A stretch of DNA of 64,000 nucleotides from Tsukamurella paurometabola DSM 20162 (GTDB taxonomy: Bacteria > Actinomycetota > Actinomycetes > Mycobacteriales > Mycobacteriaceae). Of the stretch, positions 48,701-57,426 are shown one piece after another. The translations under genes and the position numbers were made by a program. Positions within the stretch are counted from its first letter, which is position 1. The number at the start of each line of letters is the position of its first letter. The notes beneath the pieces are model-generated. The model searched no databases, was not told where the DNA came from, and saw nothing but the letters and a program-made list of their open reading frames with translations. The stretch lies in NCBI RefSeq assembly GCF_000092225.1, contig NC_014158.1, positions 992,001 to 1,056,000 of the forward strand, in the 5' to 3' direction.

Positions 48701-50226
48701 TCCCACACCAGCCTTGGCCGAAGCTCGCCGAAGTCCTCCGACGGATACCGACCGGAGAGCAGATCGAGAACCGCCTCGTAGGCGGAATCCGGGAGTGCCG
48801 CATAGGGATGCGCGCGGCGTACCAGCGCGAGCCAGTCGTGCACATCGAGCACGTCCATCGCCGCGGCCGCCACGGTCTGTTGCGCCAGCACGTCGAGCGG
48901 ATTACGCGGCACGGAGAGCTTCTCGATCGCGCCCTCGCGCATCCGCTGCACGGTGACGGTGCTGTGCAACAGATCAGTGCGATGCTTGGGAAAGAAGACG
49001 CCGCGGCTGGGCTCGCCCACCTGGTGCCCTGCGCGACCGACGCGCTGCAGGCCGGCCGCCACCGATGGTGGTGCCTCCACCTGGATCACCAGATCGACAG
49101 CGCCCATGTCGATCCCGAGCTCCAGGCTGGATGTGGCCACCACGCAGCGCAGCCGCCCCGATTTCAGATCGTCCTCGATGATCGCGCGCTGCTCCTTGCT
49201 CACCGAACCGTGGTGAGCGCGTGCGAGCACAGCCTCCGCCCCATGACTCTGGCCGCTGGCGAGCACCTGCGCGGGAGCACCCCCGGCCACGGTGGGATTC
49301 GGTGCGCCCGTGTGCACGCCCGCGGCCAACTCATTGATCCGCGCGGTGAGCCGCTCCGCCAGCCGCCGGGAGTTGGCGAAGACGATGGTGGACCGGTGCC
49401 GCCCGATGAGGTCGACGATCGCGGCCTCGACGTGCGGCCACAGGGAACCCTGTTGCACCGGCTCGTCTTCGTCGCCCGGGATCACGTCGAGTTCGGTCAT
49501 GTCCGGCACCGGGACGGTGACGGTCAGGTCGAACTCCTTCTCCGAGGGTGGCCGCACCACGGTGGCCGGGCGCGGGCCGCCGAGGAAGGCCGCCACCTCC
49601 TGCGCGGGCTCCACGGTGGCCGAGAGCCCGATCCGTTGCGCGGGCCGTTCCAGCAGTGCGTCGAGCCGCTCCAACGACAGCGCCAGGTGCGTGCCGCGTT
49701 TGGTGCCCGCGACCGCGTGCACCTCGTCGACGATCACCGTGTGCACGCCCGCCAGCGTCTCGCGGGCCTGTGAGGTGAGCATGAGGAACAGTGACTCGGG
49801 CGTGGTGATCAGCACGTCGGGTGGCGTGCGGATCAGTTTCCGCCGTTGCTGGGCCGGGGTGTCGCCCGATCGCACTCCCACGCTGATCTCGGGCGCGGGC
49901 TCGCCCCGGCGTGCTCGCACGCGGGCGATGCCGGATAGGGGTGCGCGCAGGTTCCGCTCCACGTCGACCGCGAGCGCCTTGAGTGGGGAGATGTAGAGCA
50001 CCGAGGTTCCGCTGGGCCGTTCCGGTGGTGCCGTCTCCGCCAGCCGGTCCAGCGCCCAGAGGAACGCCGAGAGCGTCTTGCCGGAACCGGTCGGCGCGAC
50101 GACCAGGGTGTTGCGGCCCTTCGCGATCGACGCCCACGCCTGTGCCTGTGCCGCGGTGGGTGCGGCGAACGACTCGTCGAACCACTCAGCGGTGGCGGGC
50201 GTGAACGCCCGGAGGGCATCCGGCAT
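45745..50226 (-). CDS. lhr: ATP-dependent superfamily 2 helicase Lhr
   Basis: 1493 residues; M. tuberculosis Lhr (Rv3296) is 1513. Walker A APTGSGKTLSAFLWAL at about residues 46-60, DEVH box in VIVDEVHAVAG, helicase C domain with SSLELGIDMGAVDL and QRVGRAGHQVG, then the long Lhr C-terminal extension of winged-helix and beta-barrel domains. 3'-5' DNA translocase/RNA:DNA helicase induced by DNA damage in mycobacteria. ATG 50226 was chosen; the reading frame to 50328 adds no conserved sequence. Intact with no visible interruption. Confidence 0.95.
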   Translation of the reverse strand: MPDALRAFTPATAEWFDESFAAPTAAQAQAWASIAKGRNTLVVAPTGSGKTLSAFLWALDRLAETAPPERPSGTSVLYISPLKALAVDVERNLRAPLSGIARVRARRGEPAPEISVGVRSGDTPAQQRRKLIRTPPDVLITTPESLFLMLTSQARETLAGVHTVIVDEVHAVAGTKRGTHLALSLERLDALLERPAQRIGLSATVEPAQEVAAFLGGPRPATVVRPPSEKEFDLTVTVPVPDMTELDVIPGDEDEPVQQGSLWPHVEAAIVDLIGRHRSTIVFANSRRLAERLTARINELAAGVHTGAPNPTVAGGAPAQVLASGQSHGAEAVLARAHHGSVSKEQRAIIEDDLKSGRLRCVVATSSLELGIDMGAVDLVIQVEAPPSVAAGLQRVGRAGHQVGEPSRGVFFPKHRTDLLHSTVTVQRMREGAIEKLSVPRNPLDVLAQQTVAAAAMDVLDVHDWLALVRRAHPYAALPDSAYEAVLDLLSGRYPSEDFGELRPRLVWDRDAGTLTGRPGAGRLAVTSGGAIPDRGLFGVFMVGEKASRVGELDEEMVYESRVGDVFALGATSWRIEEITHDRVLVSPAFGQPGRLPFWVGDTVGRPAELGRAIGRFTREFTALSGPDRSAQAGAVGLGDWATDNLVALLDEQEQATGVLPTDRTLVVERFRDELGDWRVALHSPLSMRVHAPWGLAIGARLTERYGISGAVTATDDGIVVRLPDTDDAPPGAELFRFDPDEIDGLVTDAVGSSALFASRFRECAARALLLPRRDPGKRSPLWQQRQRASQLLEVARNYSQFPIVLEAVRECLQDVYDVPELVAVHRSLQSRALRIAEVETVTPSPFAASLLFSYVGAFMYEGDAPLAERRAAVLSLDPAVLSQLLGRVELTELLDADILDEVAAQLQRTASGYRARTLEQVADLIRELGPLGRAEIADRSEGVDPVRAVDELIDAGRAFGYGDGWIAAVEDAARLRDGLGVPLQPGIAQAFTEAVPDPIGDLVARYARRHGPFTAIQVARRYGLGVAVVHRALADLVSGRRVVEGRFIALDETEAGDSPQFCDAEVLRRIRQRSLARLRHDVEPVPERAYAEFLAAWHHLRAPLRGVDGVATVVDQLAGVPIPASAWETLVLPQRVHDYTPAMLDELTGTGEVVWTGHGAIGAQDGWIAFHPADLAPLTVAPPDALDLTDAHVAIEDAVRGGGAYFYRQLAGATPEALWDLVWAGRLTGDTFAPVRARLAGGRRATAHRSPRRPPRARFRMPVEQSPPMVGGRWSLPPAPPEADDPTVRSHTLAEQLLERYGVVTRGAVMAEHVEGGFARVYRTLAAFEESGKARRGYFIERLGAAQFARNGTVDALRDAATALQRSDERGEPAPPLVLAATDPANPFGAALPWPERSPSGDTPGARPGRKPGAVVVLADGALAAFVERGGRTLLTFTDAPEAAFAALAEAAPRLGGLTIDKIDGAPALTSPLAGALAAAGFAKTPKGLRVR

Positions 50227-50342
50227 GGGTCCATCATGGCGCAGGCGTCCGACAGATGAAGTTGTCCGCGATTGTCCCGGTTCCGTCGCAAGCCCCGGTG
50301 TGCCGGGGAATTTCTGATTGAATCGCAACGACAGATGTCCGA

Positions 50343-50356
50343 ACGGGTCGACCCGT
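50343..50356. promoter_or_regulatory. 14-bp perfect palindrome before carboxylesterase
   Basis: ACGGGTCGACCCGT in the 161-base gap between divergent lhr and carboxylesterase genes, 31 bases before the esterase start. A GC hairpin CCCCGG-tgtg-CCGGGG (50293-50308) lies just upstream. Possible operator; GC-rich palindromes of this length also arise by chance in such DNA. Confidence 0.3.
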
Positions 50357-50387
50357 AGTGCGGGCGGCCCAGGTGAAGGTGGTGGAG

Positions 50388-51812
50388 ATGGGCGAGCCCC
50401 AGGTCGAGAGTCCGGCCGGCAAGATCAGTGGCGCATCGGTGGGGGGTGTCTCGCGGTACCTCGGCATTCCCTACGGGAAGCCACCGGTGGGCGAGCTGCG
50501 ATTCGCGTTGCCGGAGCCGGCCGACCGGTTGTCCGGTGTATTCGCCGCCACGGAGTTCGGTCCGACGCCGCCCGCGTCGATGGAGTTGCCCGCGCCGTAC
50601 ACCTATCCGGTGATCGAGGGTGACAACTGGCTGACGCTGAACGTGTGGACCCCGCCGGACGCCCAGCCGGGCGCGGACCTGCCGGTGTACGTGTGGTTCT
50701 ACGGCGGTTCGTTCGCGATGGGCAGCACGGCGCAGTCGCTGTTCGACGGCACGAGTTTCGCCCGCGACGGGGTGGTCTACGTCTCGGCCAACTACCGCGT
50801 GGGCCTGGAGGGGTTCACCCACCTGCCCGATGCGCCGGACAACCGCGGCCTGCACGACCAGATCCTGGCGCTGCAGTGGGTGCAGGACAACATCTCCGCC
50901 TTCGGCGGCGATCCGAAGCGGGTCACCATCGGCGGTGAATCCGCGGGCTCGATGAGCGTGTCCACGCTGGCCACCACGAAGTACGCGGGATCACTGTTCC
51001 ATCAGGTGATCTGCGAGTCGGGTATCGGTGTCGCGGCGCCGATCGAGACCGCGAAGCAGGCGGCCGAGCCGCTCAAGGCCGCGCTGGGCCTGCACCTGAC
51101 CGCTGCTGCGCTGCGCGAGAAGGATCCGCGGGAACAGGCCGCCGCGGTGGCCAAGGTGCTGCACAAGCTGAGCCCGCACAACGTGCTCACGCTGTTCCCG
51201 CCGGTGGTCGACAACGATCTGGTGCCGGTCAACCCCGCCAGCCGGCTCAATCGCGGGCCGGTGCCCGTGAAGATGCTGATCGGCAACAATCAGAAGGAAT
51301 CCGACTTCTGGCGGGTGTTCGGCGAGTTCGTTCCCGGGGAGCACACCCTCAAGACGCTCGACGTCCTGCTGCGCCCGCTGGGGGTGACCGATCCGGTGGT
51401 CACGGCCTACAAGAAGGTCTACGGCGACAGCCTGTCGGCCGGCGAGATCTTCCTGGAGTTGCTCTCCGACGGCGCCTTCGGCGGTCCCACCTACGCGGCG
51501 CAGACCGGTCAGCTCGAGAACTGCTACGCGTACTACTTCACCTGGCCGTCCAGCATTCACACCAAGTCGCCGATGCACACCCTCGACCTGGGCTTCGCGT
51601 TCGACAACATCGGCGATCCGGGCTTCACCCTGTACGCAGGTGATGGCGCCCCGCAGTCCCTGGCCGACGATATCCATGGCCGGTGGCTGAGCTTCATCAA
51701 GACCGGTGTACCCGGCGACGACTGGAATCCCTACCGGTCGGAGGACGACGTCAAGGTCTTCGGACCGCCCGCCGCACGCAACACCGATGCGCTCAAGGCT
51801 TGGTCCTACTGA
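50388..51812 (+). CDS. type-B carboxylesterase / alpha-beta hydrolase
   Basis: 474 residues. Nucleophile elbow GGESAGSMSV, oxyanion hole WFYGGSFAMGS, early signature YLGIPYGKPPVGELRF, the DNWLTLNVWTP segment and a late His region MHTLDLGFAFDN. No signal peptide seen, so probably cytosolic. ATG 50388 was chosen; GTG 50358 is possible. The last codons and stop lie in a 12-bp tandem repeat. Confidence 0.9.
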   Translation: MGEPQVESPAGKISGASVGGVSRYLGIPYGKPPVGELRFALPEPADRLSGVFAATEFGPTPPASMELPAPYTYPVIEGDNWLTLNVWTPPDAQPGADLPVYVWFYGGSFAMGSTAQSLFDGTSFARDGVVYVSANYRVGLEGFTHLPDAPDNRGLHDQILALQWVQDNISAFGGDPKRVTIGGESAGSMSVSTLATTKYAGSLFHQVICESGIGVAAPIETAKQAAEPLKAALGLHLTAAALREKDPREQAAAVAKVLHKLSPHNVLTLFPPVVDNDLVPVNPASRLNRGPVPVKMLIGNNQKESDFWRVFGEFVPGEHTLKTLDVLLRPLGVTDPVVTAYKKVYGDSLSAGEIFLELLSDGAFGGPTYAAQTGQLENCYAYYFTWPSSIHTKSPMHTLDLGFAFDNIGDPGFTLYAGDGAPQSLADDIHGRWLSFIKTGVPGDDWNPYRSEDDVKVFGPPAARNTDALKAWSY

Positions 51813-51839
51813 CCGTCCTACTGACCGTCCTACTGACCG
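51804..51839 (+). repeat. three exact tandem copies of a 12-bp unit spanning the stop codon
   Basis: Unit TCCTACTGACCG at 51804, 51816 and 51828. The first copy encodes the last Ser-Tyr and TGA of the carboxylesterase. Because 12 is a multiple of 3, each copy repeats Ser-Tyr-stop in the same frame, giving three in-frame stops. Confidence 0.95.
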
Positions 51840-51868
51840 CCTGAGCGGTCTACCCGGAACCGGCCCGA

Positions 51869-51917
51869 GGGCGTGTCGGTGGTGCCCGTCACCGCCGACA
51901 CGCCCTTCCTTGTTGTT
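51869..51917 (+). terminator. rho-independent terminator after carboxylesterase
   Basis: Arms 51869-51882 and 51892-51905 pair over 14 positions with one T-G wobble around a 9-base loop, followed by TTCCTTGTTGTT. A smaller hairpin GACCGC-ctga-GCGGTC (51835-51850) precedes it. Confidence 0.8.
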
Positions 51918-51973
51918 GCCTGTGTGACTGATGTGATTCATGATGAAAGAGAGGTTGAAACTAAGGAGTAGGC

Positions 51974-52591
51974 ATGACCACGCACGCCACGCATCTCAGC
52001 CACCGCCGCACCGCCTTGCGCGTCGCCGTCGCGGCGGCCGCGCTCACCGTCGGCATCAGCGGCGCCGTGACCGCCGTCGCCAAGGCCGATCAGCAGGTGG
52101 GCCGGTTCTGGGTCAAGGGCCAGATCGAAACGTCCTACTTCGCCACCGGCGGATGGGCGCGCTGGGGCGTGCCCCTGATCCCCGAGTCGAACGCCGCCCG
52201 CGGCGGCAAGTTCCAGACCTTCAAGGAGAACACCTCGTTCTACTGGCACCCCGCCGTCGACGGCGGCAATGCGCACCAGATCGGCGGTGCCATTCGGGCG
52301 AAGTGGGGTGAGAACAACTGGGAGCGCGGCCCGCTGGGCTTCCCGATCACCGACGAGATCCATGCGCGCGGCCCGTTCAGCACCGTGACCGGTGCGATGA
52401 ACGCCTTCCAGGGCGGCGTCATCTACTGGTCACCGGCCAGCGGCACCTGGCCCGTGTGGGGCGAGATCCTGGTGAAGTGGAGCGCCGAGAAGCGCGAATC
52501 CGGTAAGTACGGCTACCCGACCGGGCCCGAGGTCCGCAACGGCAGTAGTTTCTCCCAGACGTTCCAGCGCGGTGTGATCACCTGGCCGTGA
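51974..52591 (+). CDS. secreted LGFP-repeat protein
   Basis: 205 residues. Signal peptide: basic start, hydrophobic run AVAAAALTVGISGAVTAV, cleavage expected near AKAD. The mature part holds three or so LGFP repeats (WGVPLIPE, LGFPITDE, YGYPTGPE), a module of Corynebacteriales cell-wall proteins linked to envelope integrity. AAGGAG five bases before the ATG. It lies after a terminator, so it has its own promoter. Supports the Mycobacteriales assignment. Confidence 0.9.
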   Translation: MTTHATHLSHRRTALRVAVAAAALTVGISGAVTAVAKADQQVGRFWVKGQIETSYFATGGWARWGVPLIPESNAARGGKFQTFKENTSFYWHPAVDGGNAHQIGGAIRAKWGENNWERGPLGFPITDEIHARGPFSTVTGAMNAFQGGVIYWSPASGTWPVWGEILVKWSAEKRESGKYGYPTGPEVRNGSSFSQTFQRGVITWP

Positions 52592-52592
52592 G

Positions 52593-54242
52593 CTAGCCGA
52601 CCTTGGGTGTGGCGCGGGCGATCAGCGTGCCCACGTCGAGACCGCGGGGGAGCGTGCCGAAGACCCCGCCCCAATCGGCTCCCAGACGGGTGGCGCAGAA
52701 GGCGTCGGCGGCGGCCTGCTCGCCGCGAGTGACCAATAGCGCGCCCTGGATCGCCAGCGCCGCGGCCTCGACCACGCGCCGGGCGCGGTACTCCAACTGA
52801 TCGACATCTGACAGCTCGTCCTTGAGCCGGATCACCGCCGCATCGAGCCGCTCATCCGCACCCGCGGCACCGTCGAGGAAGCCGAACAGCGCTGCGACGG
52901 TGGCGGGCTGGCGACCGGCGGCCCGCAGCACGTCGAGCGCGGCCACGTTGCCCGAGCCTTCCCAGATGGACAGCAGCGGCGCCTCGCGGTACAGCTTCGG
53001 CATCCCCGACTCCTCCACGTAGCCGTTGCCGCCGAAGCATTCGATTGCCTCGGCCGCATGGATCGGGCCGCGCTTGCACACGTGGAACTTGCTGATGGCC
53101 AAGGCGATCCGGCGCAGGTCCGCGGCCGGTGAGCCGTCGGCCATCGTCGCGCCGGCCTGTGCGAGATCGGTGAGCTCGGCCAGCCACATCGCGACGGTGG
53201 TCGCAGCCTCGGCTTCGACGGCCAGATCCGCGAGCACGTTCCGCATCAGGGGCTGATCGATGAGCACGGCGCCGAAGGCGTTCCGATGCGCCACGTGGTG
53301 CGCGGCCTGCTGGGTGCCGATCCGCATCAGCGCAGCCGATCCGATCGTGCAGTCGAGGCGGGTCATGTTCACCATCTCCACGATGGTGCGCACGCCGGCG
53401 CCCTCCTCGCCGACCAGATGACCGACGGCACCGTCGTATTCGATCTCCGAGCTGGCGTTGCTGTGGTTGCCCAACTTGTCCTTCAGGCGCTGCAGGTGGA
53501 ACCGGTTACGCGAGCCGTCGGGCAGGATGCGCGGCACCAGAACACAACTCAGCCCGCCCGGCGCCTGCGCCAGGGTGAGGAACATGTCCGACATGGGGGC
53601 GGAGGTGAACCACTTGTGGCCGGTCAGTAGGTAGGAGCCGTCGGGCTGCGGCGCGGCGCGGGTGGTACCCGCGCGGACATCGGAGCCGCCCTGCTTCTCC
53701 GTCATCGACATACCCGCCGTGAGGCCCCGCTTGGTGGTGGGCACGCGCAACACCGGGTCGTAGACGCGGGCGGCCAGCAGCGGCTCGTACTGCGCGGCCA
53801 GCTCCGGCGTGTGGCGCAGCGCGGGTACCGCGGCGTAGGTCATCGAGATGGGGCAGGTGTGTCCGGCGTCGACCGAGGTCCAGACGGAGAACTTGGCCGC
53901 GCGGGTCAGATGCGCATGCGGGCTGTCCGATTCCCACGGCGCGGCGTGCAGGCCCTGCTCGATCGCGGCGGACATCAGCTGGTGGTAGGCCGGGTCGTAG
54001 GTCACCTCGTCGATCCGGTTGCCGAATCGGTCGTGCGTCTTCAGCACGGGCGGATGGGCATTGGCCTGTTCGCCCCACGCGATCGCCTCGGCGCTTCCCG
54101 CTCGGCGGCCGGTGGCGTGGATCTCTTCCAGCGAGTCGGTGGCACCGGCCGAGCGGACCGCGTCGAGCAGGGGCGGGTACTGCGCGGCGTCGTAATCGAC
54201 GAGGGGGGTGGCCTGGTTGAAGACCTCGTGGGTGGCGGGCAT
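52593..54242 (-). CDS. acyl-CoA dehydrogenase family protein, AidB-like
   Basis: 549 residues, longer than ordinary acyl-CoA dehydrogenases (~385) and matching AidB (~541). Conserved blocks: GMSMTEKQGGSDVRAGTT (FAD-binding), KWFTSAPMSDMFLTLAQ, DCTIGSAALMRIGTQQAAHH, CFGGNGYVEESGMPKLYRE, LLSIWEGSGNVAALD. AidB proteins bind DNA and protect against alkylation; dehydrogenase activity on isovaleryl-CoA is weak. AGGAG nine bases before ATG 54242. Directly downstream of a TetR gene on the same strand. Confidence 0.9.
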   Translation of the reverse strand: MPATHEVFNQATPLVDYDAAQYPPLLDAVRSAGATDSLEEIHATGRRAGSAEAIAWGEQANAHPPVLKTHDRFGNRIDEVTYDPAYHQLMSAAIEQGLHAAPWESDSPHAHLTRAAKFSVWTSVDAGHTCPISMTYAAVPALRHTPELAAQYEPLLAARVYDPVLRVPTTKRGLTAGMSMTEKQGGSDVRAGTTRAAPQPDGSYLLTGHKWFTSAPMSDMFLTLAQAPGGLSCVLVPRILPDGSRNRFHLQRLKDKLGNHSNASSEIEYDGAVGHLVGEEGAGVRTIVEMVNMTRLDCTIGSAALMRIGTQQAAHHVAHRNAFGAVLIDQPLMRNVLADLAVEAEAATTVAMWLAELTDLAQAGATMADGSPAADLRRIALAISKFHVCKRGPIHAAEAIECFGGNGYVEESGMPKLYREAPLLSIWEGSGNVAALDVLRAAGRQPATVAALFGFLDGAAGADERLDAAVIRLKDELSDVDQLEYRARRVVEAAALAIQGALLVTRGEQAAADAFCATRLGADWGGVFGTLPRGLDVGTLIARATPKVG

Positions 54243-54262
54243 CGTCATCATCTCCTGACGGG

Positions 54263-54880
54263 TCACACGGATGTCGCGCCGACGGCGCGGAGGCAGAAGG
54301 CGATCGCCTCATCGATGGTGTTGTCGGGTGCGGCGTCCGGGTCCGCGGAACCGGGCGACAGCGGCCGCACGAGCGTCTCGGCGATGGCGCCGACGATCGC
54401 CGCACCCGTGACGCGGGCGTCCTGCGCCGGGAAATCGCCGGATTCGACGCCCGCGGCGATCCGCTCGGCGGCGAGTGCGGCGTGGCCGTCGCGGTAGCTG
54501 CGGCGCAGTTCTTCGATGACGGTGCCCGCCGGTTCGAGCAGCAGCGCCCACGCGAGCACCGGGGCTCGCAGAGCGCGAGTGCCGAACCCGCGGACCAGGT
54601 GGATCAATGCCTCGCGGGGGTTGGTGGGGGCACCGAGATCGGCGGCGGTGCGCTGCAATTCGCGCTCGGCGAAGTGGGCGAAGACTTCGGCGTGCAGACC
54701 GTCGATCCCGTCGAAGTGGCTGTAGACCGAACCCACGCCGACTCCGGCGGCCTGCGCGATGGCCCCTACCTTGGCGTGGCCGAATCCGCCCTCGCTCACC
54801 AGGAGGCAGGCCGCATCGACGATATCGGCCCGACGCTGGGCCAGTCGCGAGGCCACGCGTTCGGTCTGCCGGTAGGCCAT
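54263..54880 (-). CDS. TetR-family transcriptional regulator
   Basis: 205 residues. N-terminal helix-turn-helix (ADIVDAACLLVSEGGFGHAKVGAIAQAAGVGVGSVYSHFDG). C-terminal ligand domain. GGAGGATC before ATG 54880. Upstream neighbour and probable controller of the AidB-like gene, starting 20 bases later. A 12-bp palindrome 12 bases before its start could be its own operator. Confidence 0.92.
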   Translation of the reverse strand: MAYRQTERVASRLAQRRADIVDAACLLVSEGGFGHAKVGAIAQAAGVGVGSVYSHFDGIDGLHAEVFAHFAERELQRTAADLGAPTNPREALIHLVRGFGTRALRAPVLAWALLLEPAGTVIEELRRSYRDGHAALAAERIAAGVESGDFPAQDARVTGAAIVGAIAETLVRPLSPGSADPDAAPDNTIDEAIAFCLRAVGATSV

Positions 54881-54892
54881 GATCCTCCAAGT

Positions 54893-54904
54893 TCCGAATT
54901 CGGA
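54893..54904. promoter_or_regulatory. 12-bp palindrome upstream of tetR gene
   Basis: TCCGAATTCGGA, perfect, just upstream of the TetR ribosome site and in an AT-richer stretch. Fits TetR autorepression of the tetR-aidB-like unit. Inferred. Confidence 0.4.
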
Positions 54905-54951
54905 TTCAGAGTATCGCGTGTCTCGGGTCACAGGCAAGGGGGTGGCTGCGA

Positions 54952-56715
54952 TCAGGCGACTCCGGCGCGCAGATAGTGTCCCGTTTGCTGGTCCCGGCCG
55001 TAACCGGCCACGAACTCGCCGAGCCGGAAGACCACGCGGCCGCCGACGGCGGTGGCGACCACGGTGGCGTCGTTGCGATTGACCATGCGCGAGAGGCCGT
55101 CGAAGAACGGGGCTTCGGCTTCGTTATAGGCGTCGACGGTGTCATCGAGGCGCTCCGGATCGACGATCACGAAGTCGGCGCGGTCCCCCGTGCGGAGGTA
55201 GCCGGCGTCGAGTCCGAACCAGGTGCCCAGCTCGCCGGTGAGGCGATGCACCGCACGGCCGAGGGGGAGCACCGTTCGGCCGGCCTCGTCGGCGTCGCGC
55301 ATGCGCTTGAGGAAGCGGAGCGGGAAGTTGTAGAAGGCCATATTGCGCAGATGCGCTCCGGCGTCCGAGAAGCCGAGGTGCAGATTCGGGTCCGCGGCCA
55401 TCTCGTCGAGCACCGCTGGGCGGTCGTTGCCCACCGTGGTGGTCCACCGGACGTTCTTCTCGCCGTTGTCGACCAAGACATCGAGGAAGGCGTCGAGCGG
55501 CGCGACGTTGCGTTCGTCGGCGATCTCACCGAAGCTCTTGCCCACCAGCGTTCCGTCCGGGCACTCGACGATCACCGCGTCGTGAAAGTCCTTGTGCCAC
55601 AGTCCGGGCTTGTGCTTCTTGAGCGCGAACTCGCGGCGGAACCGGCGGCGGTACTCGATATCGGCCATGAGCTCGTTGCGCTGCAACTGATCCCGGATGT
55701 GCAGCGCCGCGGTCCCGGCGCCGAACTCCTCGAACACGGGCAGGTCGATGCCGTCCGAGTACAGGGTGAAGGGCAGCGGCAGGTGCTGGAAGGCGACCTT
55801 GGACCCGAAGATCCGGTTGCCCAGCGCCGCAGCGGCACTGAACACGCGGTGCGCGCCTCGTGCGGACTTGGAATCCGCCGCCACCAGCAGGCTCACCGGC
55901 ACCGTGCCGCGCCGCCCGAGCAGACGGCCGCTGGAGGCGAGGAAGAACATCACCACGGTAAGCGGGTTGTTGATGTTGGGGGCGCTCTGCAGGATTCGCC
56001 CGCGTTTGCGGAGCACGTTGATCAGCTGCCAGCGCTCGTGCCACCACGCGTACGTGGAGGGGAGGGCGCGGGAGCGGTAGCGGTCACCGTCGAGCTTGTC
56101 GATCGGGGCGTCCATGCCCGACATGCCCAGCATGCCGGCATCGAGTGCACGGTCGAGCATCTCGGCCATCCGGCCCAGTTCCGCCCGCGACGGGAACGTC
56201 CAGGTGTCGGTGGAGCGGCCGAGGCCCATGACCGCGGTCCGCAGATCCGAATGTCCTAGGAACGAGGCCACATTGGGGCCGAGCGGCAGCGAGTCGAGGC
56301 GTTTGATGTAGCCCTCGGGATCGGTCCAGTCCTGGAAGTCCTCGAGTGCGGCGATGACGTGCTTGCGGGGCACGGCCTCGACCCGGCTGAACAGGTCGGC
56401 GGCGTCCTGCGGTTGGGCGTACACCGTGGACATCGAGCAGCAGCCGAGTACCACGGTGGTCACGCCGTGCCGGACGGACTCATCGAGGCCCGGGTTCAGC
56501 AACACCTCGGCGTCGTAGTGCGTGTGGATGTCCACGAATCCGGGCAGTACCCATTTCCCGGCCGCGTCGATCACCTCCGGGCACCCGGTCTCGTCGAGCG
56601 GCTCTGCCGAGACAGTGGCCACCCGGCCGTCTCGGATGCCGAGGTTCGCGACCGTCGGGGTGGTGCCGGTCCCGTCGAACCAGAGGCCGTCGCGGACGAT
56701 GAGATCGAAACTCAT
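54952..56715 (-). CDS. N-acyl-D-amino-acid deacylase-type amidohydrolase
   Basis: 587 residues. Metal site HTHYDAEV after GKWVLPGFVDIH; later His in ASFLGHSDLR and HLGFSDAGAHLRNM carry further metal/catalytic positions. C-terminal RADFVIVDPERL is typical of amidohydrolase family 3. Hydrolyses N-acyl-D-amino acids or related amides, unproven. Upstream gap (56716-56816) holds small symmetries ATCGT-t-ACGAT (56733-56743) and CGATT-N8-AATCG (56740-56757). Confidence 0.88.
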   Translation of the reverse strand: MSFDLIVRDGLWFDGTGTTPTVANLGIRDGRVATVSAEPLDETGCPEVIDAAGKWVLPGFVDIHTHYDAEVLLNPGLDESVRHGVTTVVLGCCSMSTVYAQPQDAADLFSRVEAVPRKHVIAALEDFQDWTDPEGYIKRLDSLPLGPNVASFLGHSDLRTAVMGLGRSTDTWTFPSRAELGRMAEMLDRALDAGMLGMSGMDAPIDKLDGDRYRSRALPSTYAWWHERWQLINVLRKRGRILQSAPNINNPLTVVMFFLASSGRLLGRRGTVPVSLLVAADSKSARGAHRVFSAAAALGNRIFGSKVAFQHLPLPFTLYSDGIDLPVFEEFGAGTAALHIRDQLQRNELMADIEYRRRFRREFALKKHKPGLWHKDFHDAVIVECPDGTLVGKSFGEIADERNVAPLDAFLDVLVDNGEKNVRWTTTVGNDRPAVLDEMAADPNLHLGFSDAGAHLRNMAFYNFPLRFLKRMRDADEAGRTVLPLGRAVHRLTGELGTWFGLDAGYLRTGDRADFVIVDPERLDDTVDAYNEAEAPFFDGLSRMVNRNDATVVATAVGGRVVFRLGEFVAGYGRDQQTGHYLRAGVA

Positions 56716-56816
56716 GGGGGACTCCCTTTGCGATCGTTACGATTGGAAGTCTAATCGATCGGGAGTGCCTGCGTCAGGCCCCGGAACGCGCCGGATCCGG
56801 GGCCCGACGGTGCGGT

Positions 56817-57368
56817 TCAGCCCAGGTTGCGGGCGGTGGCGGCGGTGAGCTCGTCGAGCACGCCCTGCAACTCGGCCTGGCGCCGGTCGAGCGGGGCGAA
56901 GTTGCCCTCGCCGTCGAAGTCGGTGAACAGGCCGAGGCTCACCTGCGAGCGGGCATCGACCATGGAGAAGTTGGCGGTGATCTGGCGCCAGTGCTCCACC
57001 GCGCGGACGCCGCCGTCGGCACCGTAGGCCACGAAGGCGACGGTCTTGCCGGCCCACTCCGGGCCGATCGAATCGAAGGCGTTCTTGAATGCGCCGGGCA
57101 CCGAGTGGTTGTACTCGGGGGTGACGAAGATGAAGCCGTCCTGCGCATCGATCGCCTGACCCCAGGCGGTGACCGCGGCATCGTCGTACTGACGGTTCGC
57201 GGCGCCGGGGACGGTGGCCGATGTGAGCAGCGGAACGTCGAATTCCTTGAGGTCGAGCACGGTGACCTCGACGCCCTCGCGCGCGCCGGTCGCGGCCGCG
57301 ACCCACTGGCCGATCTGCTCGGCCTTGCGGCCGTCGCGGATGGAACCCTCGATGACGCCGATCTTCAT
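56817..57368 (-). CDS. NAD(P)H-dependent FMN reductase / quinone reductase family
   Basis: 183 residues, flavodoxin-like fold. GSIRDGRKAEQI binds FMN phosphate, VTPEYNHSVPGAFKNAFD is the family signature around the flavin, and VAYGADGGVRAVEHWR follows. Reduces quinones, azo compounds or nitro compounds in relatives. GAGAGGACATCCC before ATG 57368. Divergent from an XRE-cupin regulator across a 137-base gap with a perfect 20-bp palindrome. Confidence 0.92.
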   Translation of the reverse strand: MKIGVIEGSIRDGRKAEQIGQWVAAATGAREGVEVTVLDLKEFDVPLLTSATVPGAANRQYDDAAVTAWGQAIDAQDGFIFVTPEYNHSVPGAFKNAFDSIGPEWAGKTVAFVAYGADGGVRAVEHWRQITANFSMVDARSQVSLGLFTDFDGEGNFAPLDRRQAELQGVLDELTAATARNLG

Positions 57369-57426
57369 GGGATGTCCTCTCGGTGAGCTCTGCCCGGCCG
57401 TTCCGGGCGACCTCACCACCGTAGCG

